Below are positions 28,194 to 37,508 of a DNA stretch of 64,000 bases, in pieces. Origin of the DNA: Bordetella genomosp. 9. GTDB taxonomy: Bacteria; Pseudomonadota; Gammaproteobacteria; Burkholderiales; Burkholderiaceae_B. The notes beneath the pieces were generated by a model, which ran no database searches, was not told the DNA's origin, and saw only the letters and a program-made list of their open reading frames with translations. The position numbers were made by a program, and so were the translations under genes. Where the stretch lies: assembly GCF_002261425.1 (NCBI RefSeq), contig NZ_NEVJ01000003.1:2108001-2172000 (forward strand), written 5' to 3'. The number at the start of each line of letters is the position of its first letter. The stretch's first letter is position 1.

Positions 28194-30335
28194 ATGACCG
28201 CCTGGCCCAACATCAACTCCGATCACGGGGCGCCGCTCATTCCGCTGAGCGTGCTGGGTCTGCGTGAAGGCGAAGACCTGCCCGGCGTGCAGGAACTCTG
28301 TCGGCTGACCGGCTTTTTTTTTGGCGTCTCGATGTTTGCGGTAACCTGGCTGCGCGACGCCAGCCCGGTCAGCCTGTGGTCCAGCGGCGCCTGCCGGCGC
28401 ACCGCCGAACTGCTCGCCCGGTGGAGCTATCCCGTCCTGAACTCGCCCGGCATCGTCACCGCCACGGCGGCCTCGCTGGCCGCGCATGACGGCCTCTGCG
28501 GGGGCGCCGCCACCGGCCCCGCCCCGACCGTCCAGTTTTTCGCCGCGGCGCCGCTGACGCTGGCTGATGGCACGCGTGTCGGCGCGCTGTGCATCGCCGA
28601 CACCGACCACCGGACATTTTCCGAGGACGACGCGCAACGCCTGCGTGACTTCGCCGCCATGGCGAGCGAAGCCTTGCGCGGCCGCAAGGCCCTGGCCGAT
28701 ACCCGGCGGCGCGAACAGCTGCTGGCGCGCGCCTTCCGCCTGGCCAAGGTGGGCGGCTGGGAATACAACGTGATCACCGGCCAGCTGACGCTGAGCGAGC
28801 AGGCGCTGGAGATCTACGGCATGGACCCCACGATCCAGCCCACGCTGGACACCATGATGCGCCGCTTCTATCCCGGCGACGCGCTGCTCGACACGCGCGA
28901 CGATTTCGCCCGGCTGCTGCGCGACGGCAAAGGCTACGATTCGCGGCGGCGCATCCGGCGGCTGGACGGTTCCTCGCGCTGGATCCACGTACTGGCCGAA
29001 CCGGAAACGCAGGAAGGCCAGGTCGTCCACGTCCATGGGTTGGTCGAGGACATTACCGACGAGGTCGAATCCCAGCAGCGTTTCCACGAGCTGGCCTACA
29101 CCGACAAGCTGACCGGCCTGCCGAACCGCGGCGCCTTCCTGCTGGAACTCGGCAGGCACTTCTCGCGGCTCGAACCGATCGTCCTGATCGCCATCGACAT
29201 CGATGGATTCAAGGACATCAACGACACCATCGGCCACCATGCGGGCGACCAGCTGCTGATCGAAGTCGGCAAGCGCATCGCCGCGTATTTCCCGGTCGGC
29301 ACCTTTGCCGCGCGGGTCGGCAGCAACGAATTCACCGTCATCGCGCCGCCCAATGGCACGCTCGAGCAGGCGATCGAGCAGATGAACCAGTTGCGCCTGC
29401 AGCTCAAGCAACCCATCTACTACACCGAGCAGACGCTGTCGGCCTCGGTCAGCATAGGTTTGTGCGAGGCCCCCGCGCAGGCGGGGGACGCCGACCAGTT
29501 GGTGCGCAATACGGATATCGCGCTCTATCAGGCGAAGAAAGCCGGCGGCGACCGTACGGTGGCATTCGAACCGGAAATGCGCGACCGCCTGCAAGAGCGC
29601 GTCCAATTGCTGCGCGACGTACGGCGCGGGATCGAACGCAAGGAATTCATTCTCTACTACCAGCCCATCTACGACATGCGCACGCACACGCTGTCGGGGT
29701 TCGAAGCGCTGATGCGCTGGTCGTTGCCGGAAAAAGGCATCCTGGGTCCGGCCTATTTCAACGCCGCCTTCGACGACCAGACGCTGGCGCCGCTATTGGG
29801 CGACGAGGCCCTGCGCAACGCCTGCGAGCAGATGCGGCGCTGGACGAACAAGGGTTTCGACTTCAAGCGCGTGTCGGTCAACGTCGCCGCCGCGCAGTTC
29901 TATCGTTCCGACCTGGCCAGCCATATCCTGGCCATGCTCGCGCAATATGGCTTGCGCCCCGACCAGCTGACGCTGGAGATCACCGAAAGCGTCTACCTGG
30001 GGCAAGGCGCCGACGCGGTGGAGGACGCCTTGCGCACCCTGCATCAGGCGGGGGTGGGCATCGCCCTGGACGACTTCGGGACGGGCTATGCATCCCTGAC
30101 GCAATTGCAGCGCTTCCCGGTGGACTCCCTGAAGATCGACAAGTCCTTCGTGCAGAACCCGGGGGCCAGCTCGATCGTCGAAGCGATCATCGCCCTGGGC
30201 GCCAGCCTGAACATACAGATCGTCGCCGAAGGCGTGGAAACCGAGGCGCACCAGGACGCCCTGCTCAAGCGCGGCTGCCAGTTCGGCCAGGGCTACTACC
30301 TGGGCAAGCCCATGCCGGCCGAGTTCTACGCCTGA
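28194..30335 (+). CDS. GAF-PAS-GGDEF-EAL c-di-GMP phosphodiesterase
   Basis: A 713-residue cytoplasmic protein with domains in order: GAF (about 20-170), PAS with PAC (about 180-290), GGDEF (about 300-455) and EAL (about 470-713). The cyclase motif has decayed to RVGSNEFTVI, so synthesis is unlikely, though GTP might still bind. The EAL residues are present: FEALMRW, EITESVYL, DDFGTGYASL, LKIDKSFV and AEGVETEAH. The enzyme should therefore hydrolyse c-di-GMP. It is the output gene of the receiver/phosphotransfer operon upstream. Confidence 0.9.
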   Translation: MTAWPNINSDHGAPLIPLSVLGLREGEDLPGVQELCRLTGFFFGVSMFAVTWLRDASPVSLWSSGACRRTAELLARWSYPVLNSPGIVTATAASLAAHDGLCGGAATGPAPTVQFFAAAPLTLADGTRVGALCIADTDHRTFSEDDAQRLRDFAAMASEALRGRKALADTRRREQLLARAFRLAKVGGWEYNVITGQLTLSEQALEIYGMDPTIQPTLDTMMRRFYPGDALLDTRDDFARLLRDGKGYDSRRRIRRLDGSSRWIHVLAEPETQEGQVVHVHGLVEDITDEVESQQRFHELAYTDKLTGLPNRGAFLLELGRHFSRLEPIVLIAIDIDGFKDINDTIGHHAGDQLLIEVGKRIAAYFPVGTFAARVGSNEFTVIAPPNGTLEQAIEQMNQLRLQLKQPIYYTEQTLSASVSIGLCEAPAQAGDADQLVRNTDIALYQAKKAGGDRTVAFEPEMRDRLQERVQLLRDVRRGIERKEFILYYQPIYDMRTHTLSGFEALMRWSLPEKGILGPAYFNAAFDDQTLAPLLGDEALRNACEQMRRWTNKGFDFKRVSVNVAAAQFYRSDLASHILAMLAQYGLRPDQLTLEITESVYLGQGADAVEDALRTLHQAGVGIALDDFGTGYASLTQLQRFPVDSLKIDKSFVQNPGASSIVEAIIALGASLNIQIVAEGVETEAHQDALLKRGCQFGQGYYLGKPMPAEFYA

Positions 30336-30365
30336 TCTGCCTCGTCCGCGACAAGGCCCGCCGGG

Positions 30366-32039
30366 TCAGGCCGCCAGCAACGACGTCTGCCCGGCGCCGC
30401 CAGCCTGGACCGCGGATCCATGTGCTCCCGCCGCGCCATACCCATCGGCGCTGTCCCGCAAACGGATCGCGGTGGCCTGCACCTGGAACACGCTGACCAG
30501 TTGCGACAAGGTCGCGGCCTGCGCCTGCAAGGCCGCGGCAGCCGAACTGCCCTGCTCCACCAACTGGGCATTCTGCTGCGTGACCGTATCCATCTGCATG
30601 ATGGTCCGGTTCACCTGCTCGATGCCCTGCGCCTGCTCCACGCTGGCGCCGGTGATCTCGCCGACCAGCGACGTCACGTGCTGCACGCTGGTCACCACTT
30701 CTTCCATCGTGACACCCGCCTGCGTGGCCAGCTCGCTGCCGCTGCGCACTTTCTGCGCCGAATCGTCGATCAAGGCCTTGATCTCCTTGGCCGCCGCGGC
30801 GCTGCGCTGCGCCAGCGCGCGCACTTCCGACGCGACGACGGCGAAGCCCCGTCCCTGCTCGCCGGCCCGCGCCGCTTCCACGGCGGCATTCAGGGCCAGG
30901 ATATTGGTCTGGAACGCGATGCTGTCGATGATGCCGGTGATATCGACGATCTTGCGGGCCGACTCGGAAATCGATGCCATGGTGTCGATCACCTGACCGA
31001 CGACCGCGCCGCCACGCGTCGCGATCTCCGACGCGGACACCGCCAGCGTATTGGCTTCGCGTGCATGATCGGAATTCTGCGACACCGTCGCCGTCAACTG
31101 CTCGATGGACGACACCGTGCTTTCCAGCGAGGCCGACTGCTGCGCCGTGCGCGACGACAAATCCTGGCTGCCCGCGGCAATCTGCGCTGCCGCGGCCGCC
31201 ACGGTATCGGTGCCGGCGCGCACCTGCCCGACGATGCCGGACAAGTTGTCGCGCATGCTCTTGACCGCGAACAGCAGGCTGGTCTTGTCGTTGTCCTTGA
31301 CGCGCACCTGCACGCTCAGATCGCCCTGCGCGATGCGGTTGGCGATTTCAGTGGCGTCGCGGGGCTCGCCGCCCAACTGTCGCAGCAGGCCGCGCACGAA
31401 CAAGGCCGCCACGCACACGCCCAGCACCACCGCGAACAGCGACAGCGCCGCCATCTCCAGCTCGAAGTGGCCGGAGACTTCCTGCGCGTGCATGGCGATG
31501 GTGCGATTCAGTTTTTCCTCCAGGTCGATCATCCGGTTGATGTCGGCCAGCCAGGTCACCAGGGCCGGCGCCGCCTGGGAGAGCAGCAGATCGGTGGCTT
31601 CCTGCCCCTTGCCCGACTGCTTCAAGGCAATCACCCGCTGGATCAGCGGCATGGTGCGCGCCTCGGATTCCTTGATCTGCGCCAGCGCCGATTTTTCCTC
31701 GGGCAGCACCACTTCGCGCGCGAACAATTGGTCCAGCGGACGCGCCGATTCCGCGTAGTCGCGCGCCAGCGTCTCGATGCGTTGCACGACCTTGGCGACT
31801 TCCGCGGGCGAGCCCTGCAGCACGACGTCGCGCAAGGCGATGGAGCGGTCATGCACGCTGCCGCGGAAATTGATGGCATAGCGCTGCTTCACGCTGTTGA
31901 TGCCATTGATCATGTTCAAGCTGCTGTCCACGGACCGCATGCGGACCATGCTCAGTACCGCCAAGGCCACCAGCAGGGCCAGCACCACCCCGAAGCCCAG
32001 CGCCAGCCGGGCTCCCACGCTTTGTTCCTTCAACCGCAT
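30366..32039 (-). CDS. Methyl-accepting chemotaxis protein
   Basis: A chemoreceptor of about 557 residues. A membrane helix ([20 protein letters not shown]) and a four-helix-bundle periplasmic ligand domain lie at the N terminus. A second helix ([22 protein letters not shown]) leads to HAMP and a long signalling coiled coil. The conserved hairpin tip is present ([40 protein letters not shown]) at about residues 370-410. The C-terminal tail is flexible and Gly/Ala-rich, without a NWETF pentapeptide. The listed longer frame starts at GTG; ATG at 32039 (MRLKEQSVG) fits the family. Ligand unknown. Confidence 0.93.
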   Translation of the reverse strand: MRLKEQSVGARLALGFGVVLALLVALAVLSMVRMRSVDSSLNMINGINSVKQRYAINFRGSVHDRSIALRDVVLQGSPAEVAKVVQRIETLARDYAESARPLDQLFAREVVLPEEKSALAQIKESEARTMPLIQRVIALKQSGKGQEATDLLLSQAAPALVTWLADINRMIDLEEKLNRTIAMHAQEVSGHFELEMAALSLFAVVLGVCVAALFVRGLLRQLGGEPRDATEIANRIAQGDLSVQVRVKDNDKTSLLFAVKSMRDNLSGIVGQVRAGTDTVAAAAAQIAAGSQDLSSRTAQQSASLESTVSSIEQLTATVSQNSDHAREANTLAVSASEIATRGGAVVGQVIDTMASISESARKIVDITGIIDSIAFQTNILALNAAVEAARAGEQGRGFAVVASEVRALAQRSAAAAKEIKALIDDSAQKVRSGSELATQAGVTMEEVVTSVQHVTSLVGEITGASVEQAQGIEQVNRTIMQMDTVTQQNAQLVEQGSSAAAALQAQAATLSQLVSVFQVQATAIRLRDSADGYGAAGAHGSAVQAGGAGQTSLLAA

Positions 32040-32174
32040 TTGCACCACCCGTAGAAGCAGATTTCCTGAACCATGGACGCGGTGGACCCGCCGTCCGGCG
32101 CCCGGGGCGCCGACCTGCCGTCCAACCTCGCAATATTTCGAAGGAAATTTTATCTTTTTTACAGGAAAGTGCGA

Positions 32175-32444
32175 CTACAGCACCGCGCTCGGTTCCGCGG
32201 CGGCGTGCACGCCGGCCAGGTAGCGGGCTTCCAGCGCCATGCGGCGCCGCATCACCGCGTCCTCCACCCCCCGCTTGGCTTGCTCCACGCTGGGACACAC
32301 GCCCGTCTCGAAAGCCGTCTGCCACCAGTAGCCGATGTCACGTATGTCCTCGAACCAGTCTATGCGCCCATGCGTCCTGCCCGCGACGTCGATGTAGTTC
32401 CAAGAGAAGATCTGCGACACCCAATACATCGTCTTCATACCCAT
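32175..32444 (-). CDS. Small hypothetical protein (89 aa)
   Basis: An 89-residue protein beginning MGMKTMYWVSQIFSWNYID. The start at 32444 is supported by GAGGAG seven bases upstream; a longer frame reaches back to 32759 but has no ribosome-binding site and looks non-coding. It has Trp/Tyr-rich N-terminal sequence, a central DWFEDIRDIGYWW patch and a helical C terminus. No membrane helix or known domain is recognised. It lies between the chemoreceptor and the type III sigma gene on the opposite strand. Confidence 0.6.
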   Translation of the reverse strand: MGMKTMYWVSQIFSWNYIDVAGRTHGRIDWFEDIRDIGYWWQTAFETGVCPSVEQAKRGVEDAVMRRRMALEARYLAGVHAAAEPSAVL

Positions 32445-32853
32445 GTCCCGGCTCCTCGCTTGAGGGCGCTCGCAAGGGTGGACGACGGGTCTGGCGGAGG
32501 GAGGACGCCAGCGTTCCGCGATGTCACGCGCCTGCGAGGCCGGAGGGCATTCTAGGAACCGGCGCGGGCTTCGGGTACGCGAAAAATCTGAGCCGCGGCA
32601 GATGAGAGGCGTGGAACCAGCCTCGGAAATTTCCCACAATCCGGCTAGCGATGCGGCCGGAACGCCATGTCTTCGCACAGGTGCCAGGACATATTCCCAC
32701 GGCGCTTTCAGCACGTGGATAAACGCGCTTTCCGTACGTTCATGGAACGATTTCGCCACCGTTTAACGAACCTGAATTTCTGCTTGCACGGTTCGGTCGA
32801 GGCCTGGGGGTATTGCGCCATACTGGCTCGCCCCGTGACCTTTTGGCTATTCC
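32445..32853 (+). promoter_or_regulatory. Sigma-gene upstream region with hrp-box-like promoter
   Basis: This 409-base gap holds no convincing gene. GGAACC begins at 32613 and CCACAA at 32634, so GGAAC and CCAC are separated by 16 bases, the layout of promoters read by HrpL-type ECF sigma factors (consensus GGAACC-N15/16-CCACNNA; here the last base is T). A transcript from it would begin near 32647 and run about 205 bases before the sigma ATG at 32854. A second GGAACC at 32565 has no CCAC partner. A short plus-strand ORF from 32667 lacks a ribosome site. Confidence 0.6.
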
Positions 32854-33486
32854 ATGCGATATCTCCACGACCATCACCATGGCATCCAGGCGGCACCGCC
32901 CATCGCTTACGACGCGACCGCCAATGTGACCAGCGCCAGCATCGCGATTGCAACGTCGCACAGTGCCTATGAAGCCGTTTTCCGGGAACTCGTGCAGAAC
33001 CATGCCACCCGCCTGCACCGCTTCATCATCAAGCACATCGGCAACTGCCCCGACGCGGAAGACCTCACGCAGCAAGCCTTCCTGGAAGCCGCCAAGTCGT
33101 ACCACAGCTTCCGCGGCGAATCGCAGCTTTCCACCTGGCTCTACGGCATCGCCCTGAACCTGGTGCGCAACTACCTGTCGCGCGCGCCCGAATGCCGCTA
33201 CTTCTTCGTCGGCGAAGACGCGCTCAGCGACCATGCGTCCCAGGACCTGACCCCGGACGACGCCGCCGAGCAGAACCAGACCCTGCGCCTGCTGGAAGAA
33301 TCCATCGCGGAACTCCCCGAAAACATGCGCAGCATCCTGTTGATGATGGGCCTGAACGATCTGACCTACGAAGAAGCGGCCGCGCGGCTGACGGTACCCG
33401 TCGGCACCATACGCAGCCGTTTGTCGCGGGCCCGCGCCGCGCTGCGTTCCAAGCTGGAAACCAAGGGCGTCCGACTGGACGCCTGA
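32854..33486 (+). CDS. ECF sigma factor, HrpL/BtrS-like, probable master regulator of the T3SS
   Basis: A 210-residue ECF sigma factor. Region 2 is seen in FIIKHIGNCPDAEDLTQQAF (about 65-84) with STWLYGIALNLVRNYL after it; region 4 in ELPENMRSILLMMGLNDLTY and VPVGTIRSRLSRARAAL. About 45 residues precede region 2, more than usual, starting with a His-rich MRYLHDHHHG. The gene sits tail-to-tail with sctC, 21 bases apart. Bordetella BtrS and plant-pathogen HrpL hold the same role. hrp-box-like promoters before both T3SS operons, the chaperone and this gene support that it drives the island and itself. No anti-sigma gene is next to it. Confidence 0.9.
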   Translation: MRYLHDHHHGIQAAPPIAYDATANVTSASIAIATSHSAYEAVFRELVQNHATRLHRFIIKHIGNCPDAEDLTQQAFLEAAKSYHSFRGESQLSTWLYGIALNLVRNYLSRAPECRYFFVGEDALSDHASQDLTPDDAAEQNQTLRLLEESIAELPENMRSILLMMGLNDLTYEEAAARLTVPVGTIRSRLSRARAALRSKLETKGVRLDA

Positions 33487-33507
33487 TCCGGCGGATCATT
33501 CCGCCGA

Positions 33508-35322
33508 TCATTTCACGGCCGGGACCTTCAACACCTGCGTGGGCCCCGGCTGCGACAACTGCAAGGTCCTGTCCATGCCGTCGGCGTACACCGTCGATCG
33601 CGATCCCCCTTCCCAGGACCAATTGACGGCCTCGCCCCACTTGCGCAACGAAGCCGGGATCAAGGGCGCCCCGTTCACTTCCACCACCCGCGGCCGGATC
33701 ACGAATATCCGCTCCCATCGCTTGCTGCTCTTTTTCTTGTGCGAAAAGAAGGCGCCCAGCCCCGGGATGTCGCCCAGCAAGGGAATCTTGCTGACTTCGT
33801 CGCCGTCCTCGCTGATGTTGTAGCCGCCGATCAGCAAGGCCTCGCCATCCGCGACGACGGCCAGCGTGCTGACGCTGGTCTTGGACGTGACGGGCAATTG
33901 GTCGACCTCGGCATCCTGGGTGATCTTTCCGTCCTCGATATCCACCGTCAGCTCCACCTGGCGCGCGCCGTTCGCATCGATATAGCGCGGCGTCACACGC
34001 AATGACGTCCCGACCGTCACCGCCCGCGCGTCCACATAGCGGTCGGTGGCCAGCCGGATGTAGAACGTCTTGGAGTGGTCGATCAGCGCTCCCATGTTGT
34101 CGGAGGTCAGGATGGACGGCTTGGACAGGATCTGCGCCTCGTTGTCGTGCTGCAGGGCGTTCAGCCGCGCCAACAGGGAATCCGCCACGCTCAGTCCTAT
34201 CGTGCCGGGCGGCATGATGCCGCGATCCAGTCCCCTGCCATCCGGATTGTTCGCCCTGGGACCGCTGTAGCCCATGCCGAACTCCGTCTTGCCGGCCCTC
34301 GCGCCCCACCTGACGCCGAGCTCCTTGGTCGCGTCGGCCGATATGTCGACGATCATGACCTCGATTTCGATCAAGGTCGTGGGGACGTCCAGCTGGGCGA
34401 TCAGCGAACGGTACACGGCCATGCGCTCCGGAATGTCCTGCACGATGACGGCGTTCAGGCGTGCGTCGGCCTGTATGGTTGCCTGGCGGGCCCGCCGCCC
34501 GCCATCGAGCGAGCCGCCGCGCGCCGGTTGAGCCGGCTTGCCGATGCCCGTCAGCGGAGACGTCCCCGCCGCGCCGGGTTCGCGCAAGGCGTAGGGATCG
34601 CGCAACGGCGCCGCCATCGCGGACAACACCGAATTGCCGGCGCCTGGACCGCTGCCCGCGATCAGTTCACGCAGCAGGGTCGCCAGGCCCGGCGTGGTGA
34701 TCGACTGGTCCCGGTAGCGCACGACGCGATCATTGACGGACGCATACTTCAGGCGGAAAACGGCGACTTCCTGCCTGCCCGCCGTGGGCGGCAGCGCATT
34801 GATGGTCCGTTCGATCAAGGCGACGTAGGCGGGCGGCCCCGATACCAGCGCGAGCCCCTGGTCGGGCAGCTCGCCCCAGCCGAAGCGGTCGTCGATCACG
34901 CCCAGCCTGTCCAGCGCATCGCGCAGGCCGGCGATGGCGCCGTTGCCGACGCTGATGGTCTTGGTCACCATCGCGCTCGCCGGACTGACGAACAGGGTAC
35001 CGGCGTACACGAACCAGTTGAAACCGTAGACGCCCGCCATCTTGTCCATGAACTCCGTCGGACTCGCCGCCGTGAACTTGCCGTTGACCAGGCCCGCCAC
35101 ACCCGGCGCCAATTGCAGCGCCAGGCTGAAGCCGCTGGCGAACCGCCGCAGGACGCTTTCGAGCGACTCATCGGCCGCGAAATACGTATAGGGCGCCGCC
35201 GGCCAGGAAGGCGCGGCGTTCGCGTTCGCCGCCAGCACCACGGTCGCGACAGCCAGGCACAGGCTGGGCATTGCCTTCCGACCGCGGGAACACCATCGCT
35301 GCAACATCATTGTCCAACTCAT
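33508..35322 (-). CDS. sctC: SctC: outer-membrane secretin of T3SS
   Basis: A 604-residue secretin, the outer-membrane ring. A signal peptide (AMPSLCLAVATVVLAANANA) is followed by N0/N1 domains (YTYFAADESLESVLRRFA; LVNGKFTAASPTEFMDKMAG) and an N3-like domain with a disordered insert (about 235-275). The secretin domain includes LIEIEVMIVDISADATKELG, the VGTSLRVTPR strand and the C-terminal ALLIGGYNISEDGDEVSKIP and GDIPGLGAFFSHKKK signatures. It is the last gene of the long minus operon, 22 bases after sctU. No pilotin gene is visible nearby. Confidence 0.95.
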   Translation of the reverse strand: MSWTMMLQRWCSRGRKAMPSLCLAVATVVLAANANAAPSWPAAPYTYFAADESLESVLRRFASGFSLALQLAPGVAGLVNGKFTAASPTEFMDKMAGVYGFNWFVYAGTLFVSPASAMVTKTISVGNGAIAGLRDALDRLGVIDDRFGWGELPDQGLALVSGPPAYVALIERTINALPPTAGRQEVAVFRLKYASVNDRVVRYRDQSITTPGLATLLRELIAGSGPGAGNSVLSAMAAPLRDPYALREPGAAGTSPLTGIGKPAQPARGGSLDGGRRARQATIQADARLNAVIVQDIPERMAVYRSLIAQLDVPTTLIEIEVMIVDISADATKELGVRWGARAGKTEFGMGYSGPRANNPDGRGLDRGIMPPGTIGLSVADSLLARLNALQHDNEAQILSKPSILTSDNMGALIDHSKTFYIRLATDRYVDARAVTVGTSLRVTPRYIDANGARQVELTVDIEDGKITQDAEVDQLPVTSKTSVSTLAVVADGEALLIGGYNISEDGDEVSKIPLLGDIPGLGAFFSHKKKSSKRWERIFVIRPRVVEVNGAPLIPASLRKWGEAVNWSWEGGSRSTVYADGMDRTLQLSQPGPTQVLKVPAVK

Positions 35323-35344
35323 CGATAATCATGTGTACGCGTCT

Positions 35345-36415
35345 CTACGGGGATCCCGGCGGGCTGTCTCCATCCTCCATCGCCAGATCGCGCACGGCAC
35401 GTAATACGTGGGCGACCGGAACGACGAGCTCGCTCGGGATGTATTCGTTTTCGCGGGCATCGGCCAGCAGCGCGCGCGCCAGCGGCACGTCCCGCATGAT
35501 CGGCACGCCGAGCCGGCGCGCCATGTCCATCATCTGCAGCGCCACGCCGTCCCGGCCTTTGGCCACGACGATGGGCAGGGGCGTCTGGTCCGGCACATAG
35601 CGCAGCGCCACCGCGATATGGGTGGGGTTCACCACCAGCGCGGCAGCCTTGCGCACGGCCTCCACGGCACCGCCGTTGCTCATTTCCTGATGCAGGCGCT
35701 TGCGCTGCTGCTTGATCTCGGGCTGCCCCTCCATGTCCTTCTGCTCGCGCTTCACTTCTTCCTTGGTCATCATCAGGCGCTTGTTGCGTTGCCTGCGTTG
35801 CCACCCCATATCCAGCCCGGCGATCACCAGGCAGAACACCGCCGTGTAAAGCAACAACATGCGGAACAACCCGCCGTTCACCGCCAGCACGCCTTCCAGG
35901 CCTCCCGATCCGGCGTGGACCAGCGGCGCCAGGCCGGCACGCAGCAACAGCCACGTCAGCAGGCAGAAGCAGATGATCTTGACCGTCGACTTGATCGTTT
36001 CGACCAGGTTCTTCACGGAGAAGATGTTCTTGGCGTTGGAAACCACGTTCAACTTCACGCCTGACGGCTTGGCTTTTTCAGCGGCGAACAGCACGCCGAT
36101 CTGCGCGAATTCCACGAACAGGCCGAAGCCGAGCACGATCGCCACGAAAGGCCACAGCAGGTCCACGCCTTCGCGCAATGCGATCGTCGCCGCCACCTTG
36201 AGCGCCTCGCGGAATTCCAGGTCGCCCAGCCCTGCCGGCACGGCCAGCAGCCGCAGCATGCCAGCCAGGATGGCCTGCCCGTTGAAGACCAGGTACGCCA
36301 GCAACGCCAGGGTCAGCATGGTCTGGCTGAAGTCCCGGCTGTACGGGACATCCCCCTTCTTGCGAGCGTCCTGGAGTTTTTTGGGTGTCGGCTTTTCGGT
36401 CTTTTCGCCGCTCAC
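35345..36415 (-). CDS. sctU: SctU: export-apparatus switch protein
   Basis: A 356-residue protein with four N-terminal membrane helices and a cytoplasmic domain that cleaves itself at the NPTH motif (VVNPTHIAVALRY, about residue 262), controlling the change from early to later substrates. The N terminus SGEKTEKPTPKKLQDARKKG is standard. The start is GTG overlapping the sctT stop (GTGA). Length matches the family (about 350). Confidence 0.96.
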   Translation of the reverse strand: MSGEKTEKPTPKKLQDARKKGDVPYSRDFSQTMLTLALLAYLVFNGQAILAGMLRLLAVPAGLGDLEFREALKVAATIALREGVDLLWPFVAIVLGFGLFVEFAQIGVLFAAEKAKPSGVKLNVVSNAKNIFSVKNLVETIKSTVKIICFCLLTWLLLRAGLAPLVHAGSGGLEGVLAVNGGLFRMLLLYTAVFCLVIAGLDMGWQRRQRNKRLMMTKEEVKREQKDMEGQPEIKQQRKRLHQEMSNGGAVEAVRKAAALVVNPTHIAVALRYVPDQTPLPIVVAKGRDGVALQMMDMARRLGVPIMRDVPLARALLADARENEYIPSELVVPVAHVLRAVRDLAMEDGDSPPGSP

Positions 36416-37215
36416 GGAGCCCGCCAGATGTGTGTCAGCACGGGCAGCAGCTCATCCGCGCGCCGGGCTTCCTTATCGATGTGGCCGAACAGTATGCCGA
36501 CGTACAGCACCAGCACGAACAGCGCCAGCCCCGTCTTGATCGGCATGGCCAGGAAGAACACTTGCAGTTGCGGCGTGAAGCGGCTGGCCAGGCCCAACCC
36601 CAATTCCGCCAGCAGCATGATGATCACCACGGGCGCCGACAGCAGTACCACCAGATGCATCAGGCGATCCAACTGGGCCAGGAACAAGGGCATGGCGTCC
36701 TGCCGGAAAGCGGGGTACCACTGCCAGGGATTCCAGAGCCGGAAGCTGTCATAAAGTATCGAAAGCACCAGGGAAATGCCGCCACCCACGAAAAAGAAAA
36801 CCCCATACGCCAGCTGCATCAGCACGGCGGTGGGCGTGGTTTCGCCGCCCATGGTGGGGTTCAGCAAGGCCCCCATGCTGGCGCCGCGCTGGTAGTCGAT
36901 GACCGAGCCCACCCCTTCGATGACCCAGAAGGGGATGGCAAGGAAGAACCCCAGCACCAGACCGATAAAGGCTTCCTTGGCCACCAGCAGCAGCACGGCG
37001 AACAAGCTGACGGGCGCGGCGGCGGCCGTACCCGGCAGCACGAGCGGGACCACCAGCAATCCCAGGGCGATCGCCAGCGCGCCCCGCAACCGCCCGGGCA
37101 GTATCTGTTTGCTGAAGACGGGCAGCATCATGCACAGAAGCAGGATCCTGGGTTGCGTCAGCACCATGGATAGCAGCAGCTCATATACCGCGGCGTAGGT
37201 GGCGTAACCCTTCAT
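36412..37215 (-). CDS. sctT: SctT: export-apparatus membrane protein
   Basis: A 267-residue polytopic inner-membrane protein of the SpaR/YscT/FliR family, part of the export gate. Hydrophobic helices cover most of it (ILLLCMMLPVFSKQI, ALAIALGLLVVPLVLPG, FIGLVLGFFLAIPFWVIEG), with the conserved GSVIDYQRGAS loop. The ATG lies inside the spacer of a perfect hrp-box match (37196-37223). It overlaps sctU by four bases. Confidence 0.95.
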   Translation of the reverse strand: MKGYATYAAVYELLLSMVLTQPRILLLCMMLPVFSKQILPGRLRGALAIALGLLVVPLVLPGTAAAAPVSLFAVLLLVAKEAFIGLVLGFFLAIPFWVIEGVGSVIDYQRGASMGALLNPTMGGETTPTAVLMQLAYGVFFFVGGGISLVLSILYDSFRLWNPWQWYPAFRQDAMPLFLAQLDRLMHLVVLLSAPVVIIMLLAELGLGLASRFTPQLQVFFLAMPIKTGLALFVLVLYVGILFGHIDKEARRADELLPVLTHIWRAP

Positions 37216-37223
37216 GCGGTTCC
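37196..37223 (-). promoter_or_regulatory. hrp-box match overlapping the sctT start
   Basis: On the minus strand GGAACC (37223-37218), 15 bases, then CCACCTA (37202-37196): an exact match to GGAACC-N15-CCACNNA. It covers the sctT start codon (37215-37213), so a transcript would begin inside sctT and serve sctU and sctC. Chance occurrence of one such match in the window is possible. Confidence 0.35.
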
Positions 37224-37230
37224 CCTCGCA

Positions 37231-37497
37231 CTACCGGATCGCACGGAAGGACTCGAATATCGACAGCGAGTAGTTGAAAATTTCCATGCCGATCCAGCCC
37301 GCGGTCAGCAGCAATGTCACGAACACCGCCAGCAGCTTGATGGCGAACGACAGGGTCTGCTCCTGGATCTGCGTCAACGCCTGGAACAGGGAAAACAGGG
37401 TCCCGACCACGGACGCCACCGCCAAGGGCGGCAGCGACAGCCAGAAGATCAGGTACAAGGCTTCCTTCAGTTGATAGACCAGCTCAGCGACGTTCAT
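37231..37497 (-). CDS. sctS: SctS: export-apparatus membrane protein
   Basis: An 88-residue protein of the YscS/FliQ family with two membrane helices (ALYLIFWLSLPPLAVASVVGT and FAIKLLAVFVTLLLTAGWIG) joined by the conserved LFQALTQIQEQTLS loop. It is the usual length. A longer frame runs upstream to 38136 but is only the shadow of sctR in another frame; the ATG at 37497 (MNVAELV) is the real start. It lies between sctR and sctT as in all related systems. Confidence 0.95.
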   Translation of the reverse strand: MNVAELVYQLKEALYLIFWLSLPPLAVASVVGTLFSLFQALTQIQEQTLSFAIKLLAVFVTLLLTAGWIGMEIFNYSLSIFESFRAIR

Positions 37498-37508
37498 ACG
37501 GCCCGGTC

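Noticed and set aside
32565..32590. A second GGAACC before the sigma gene
   Set aside because: No CCAC at 15-16 bases downstream.
32667..32972. A 101-codon plus ORF between the hrp box and the sigma gene
   Set aside because: No ribosome-binding site, overlaps the sigma gene in another frame, and composition is not protein-like.
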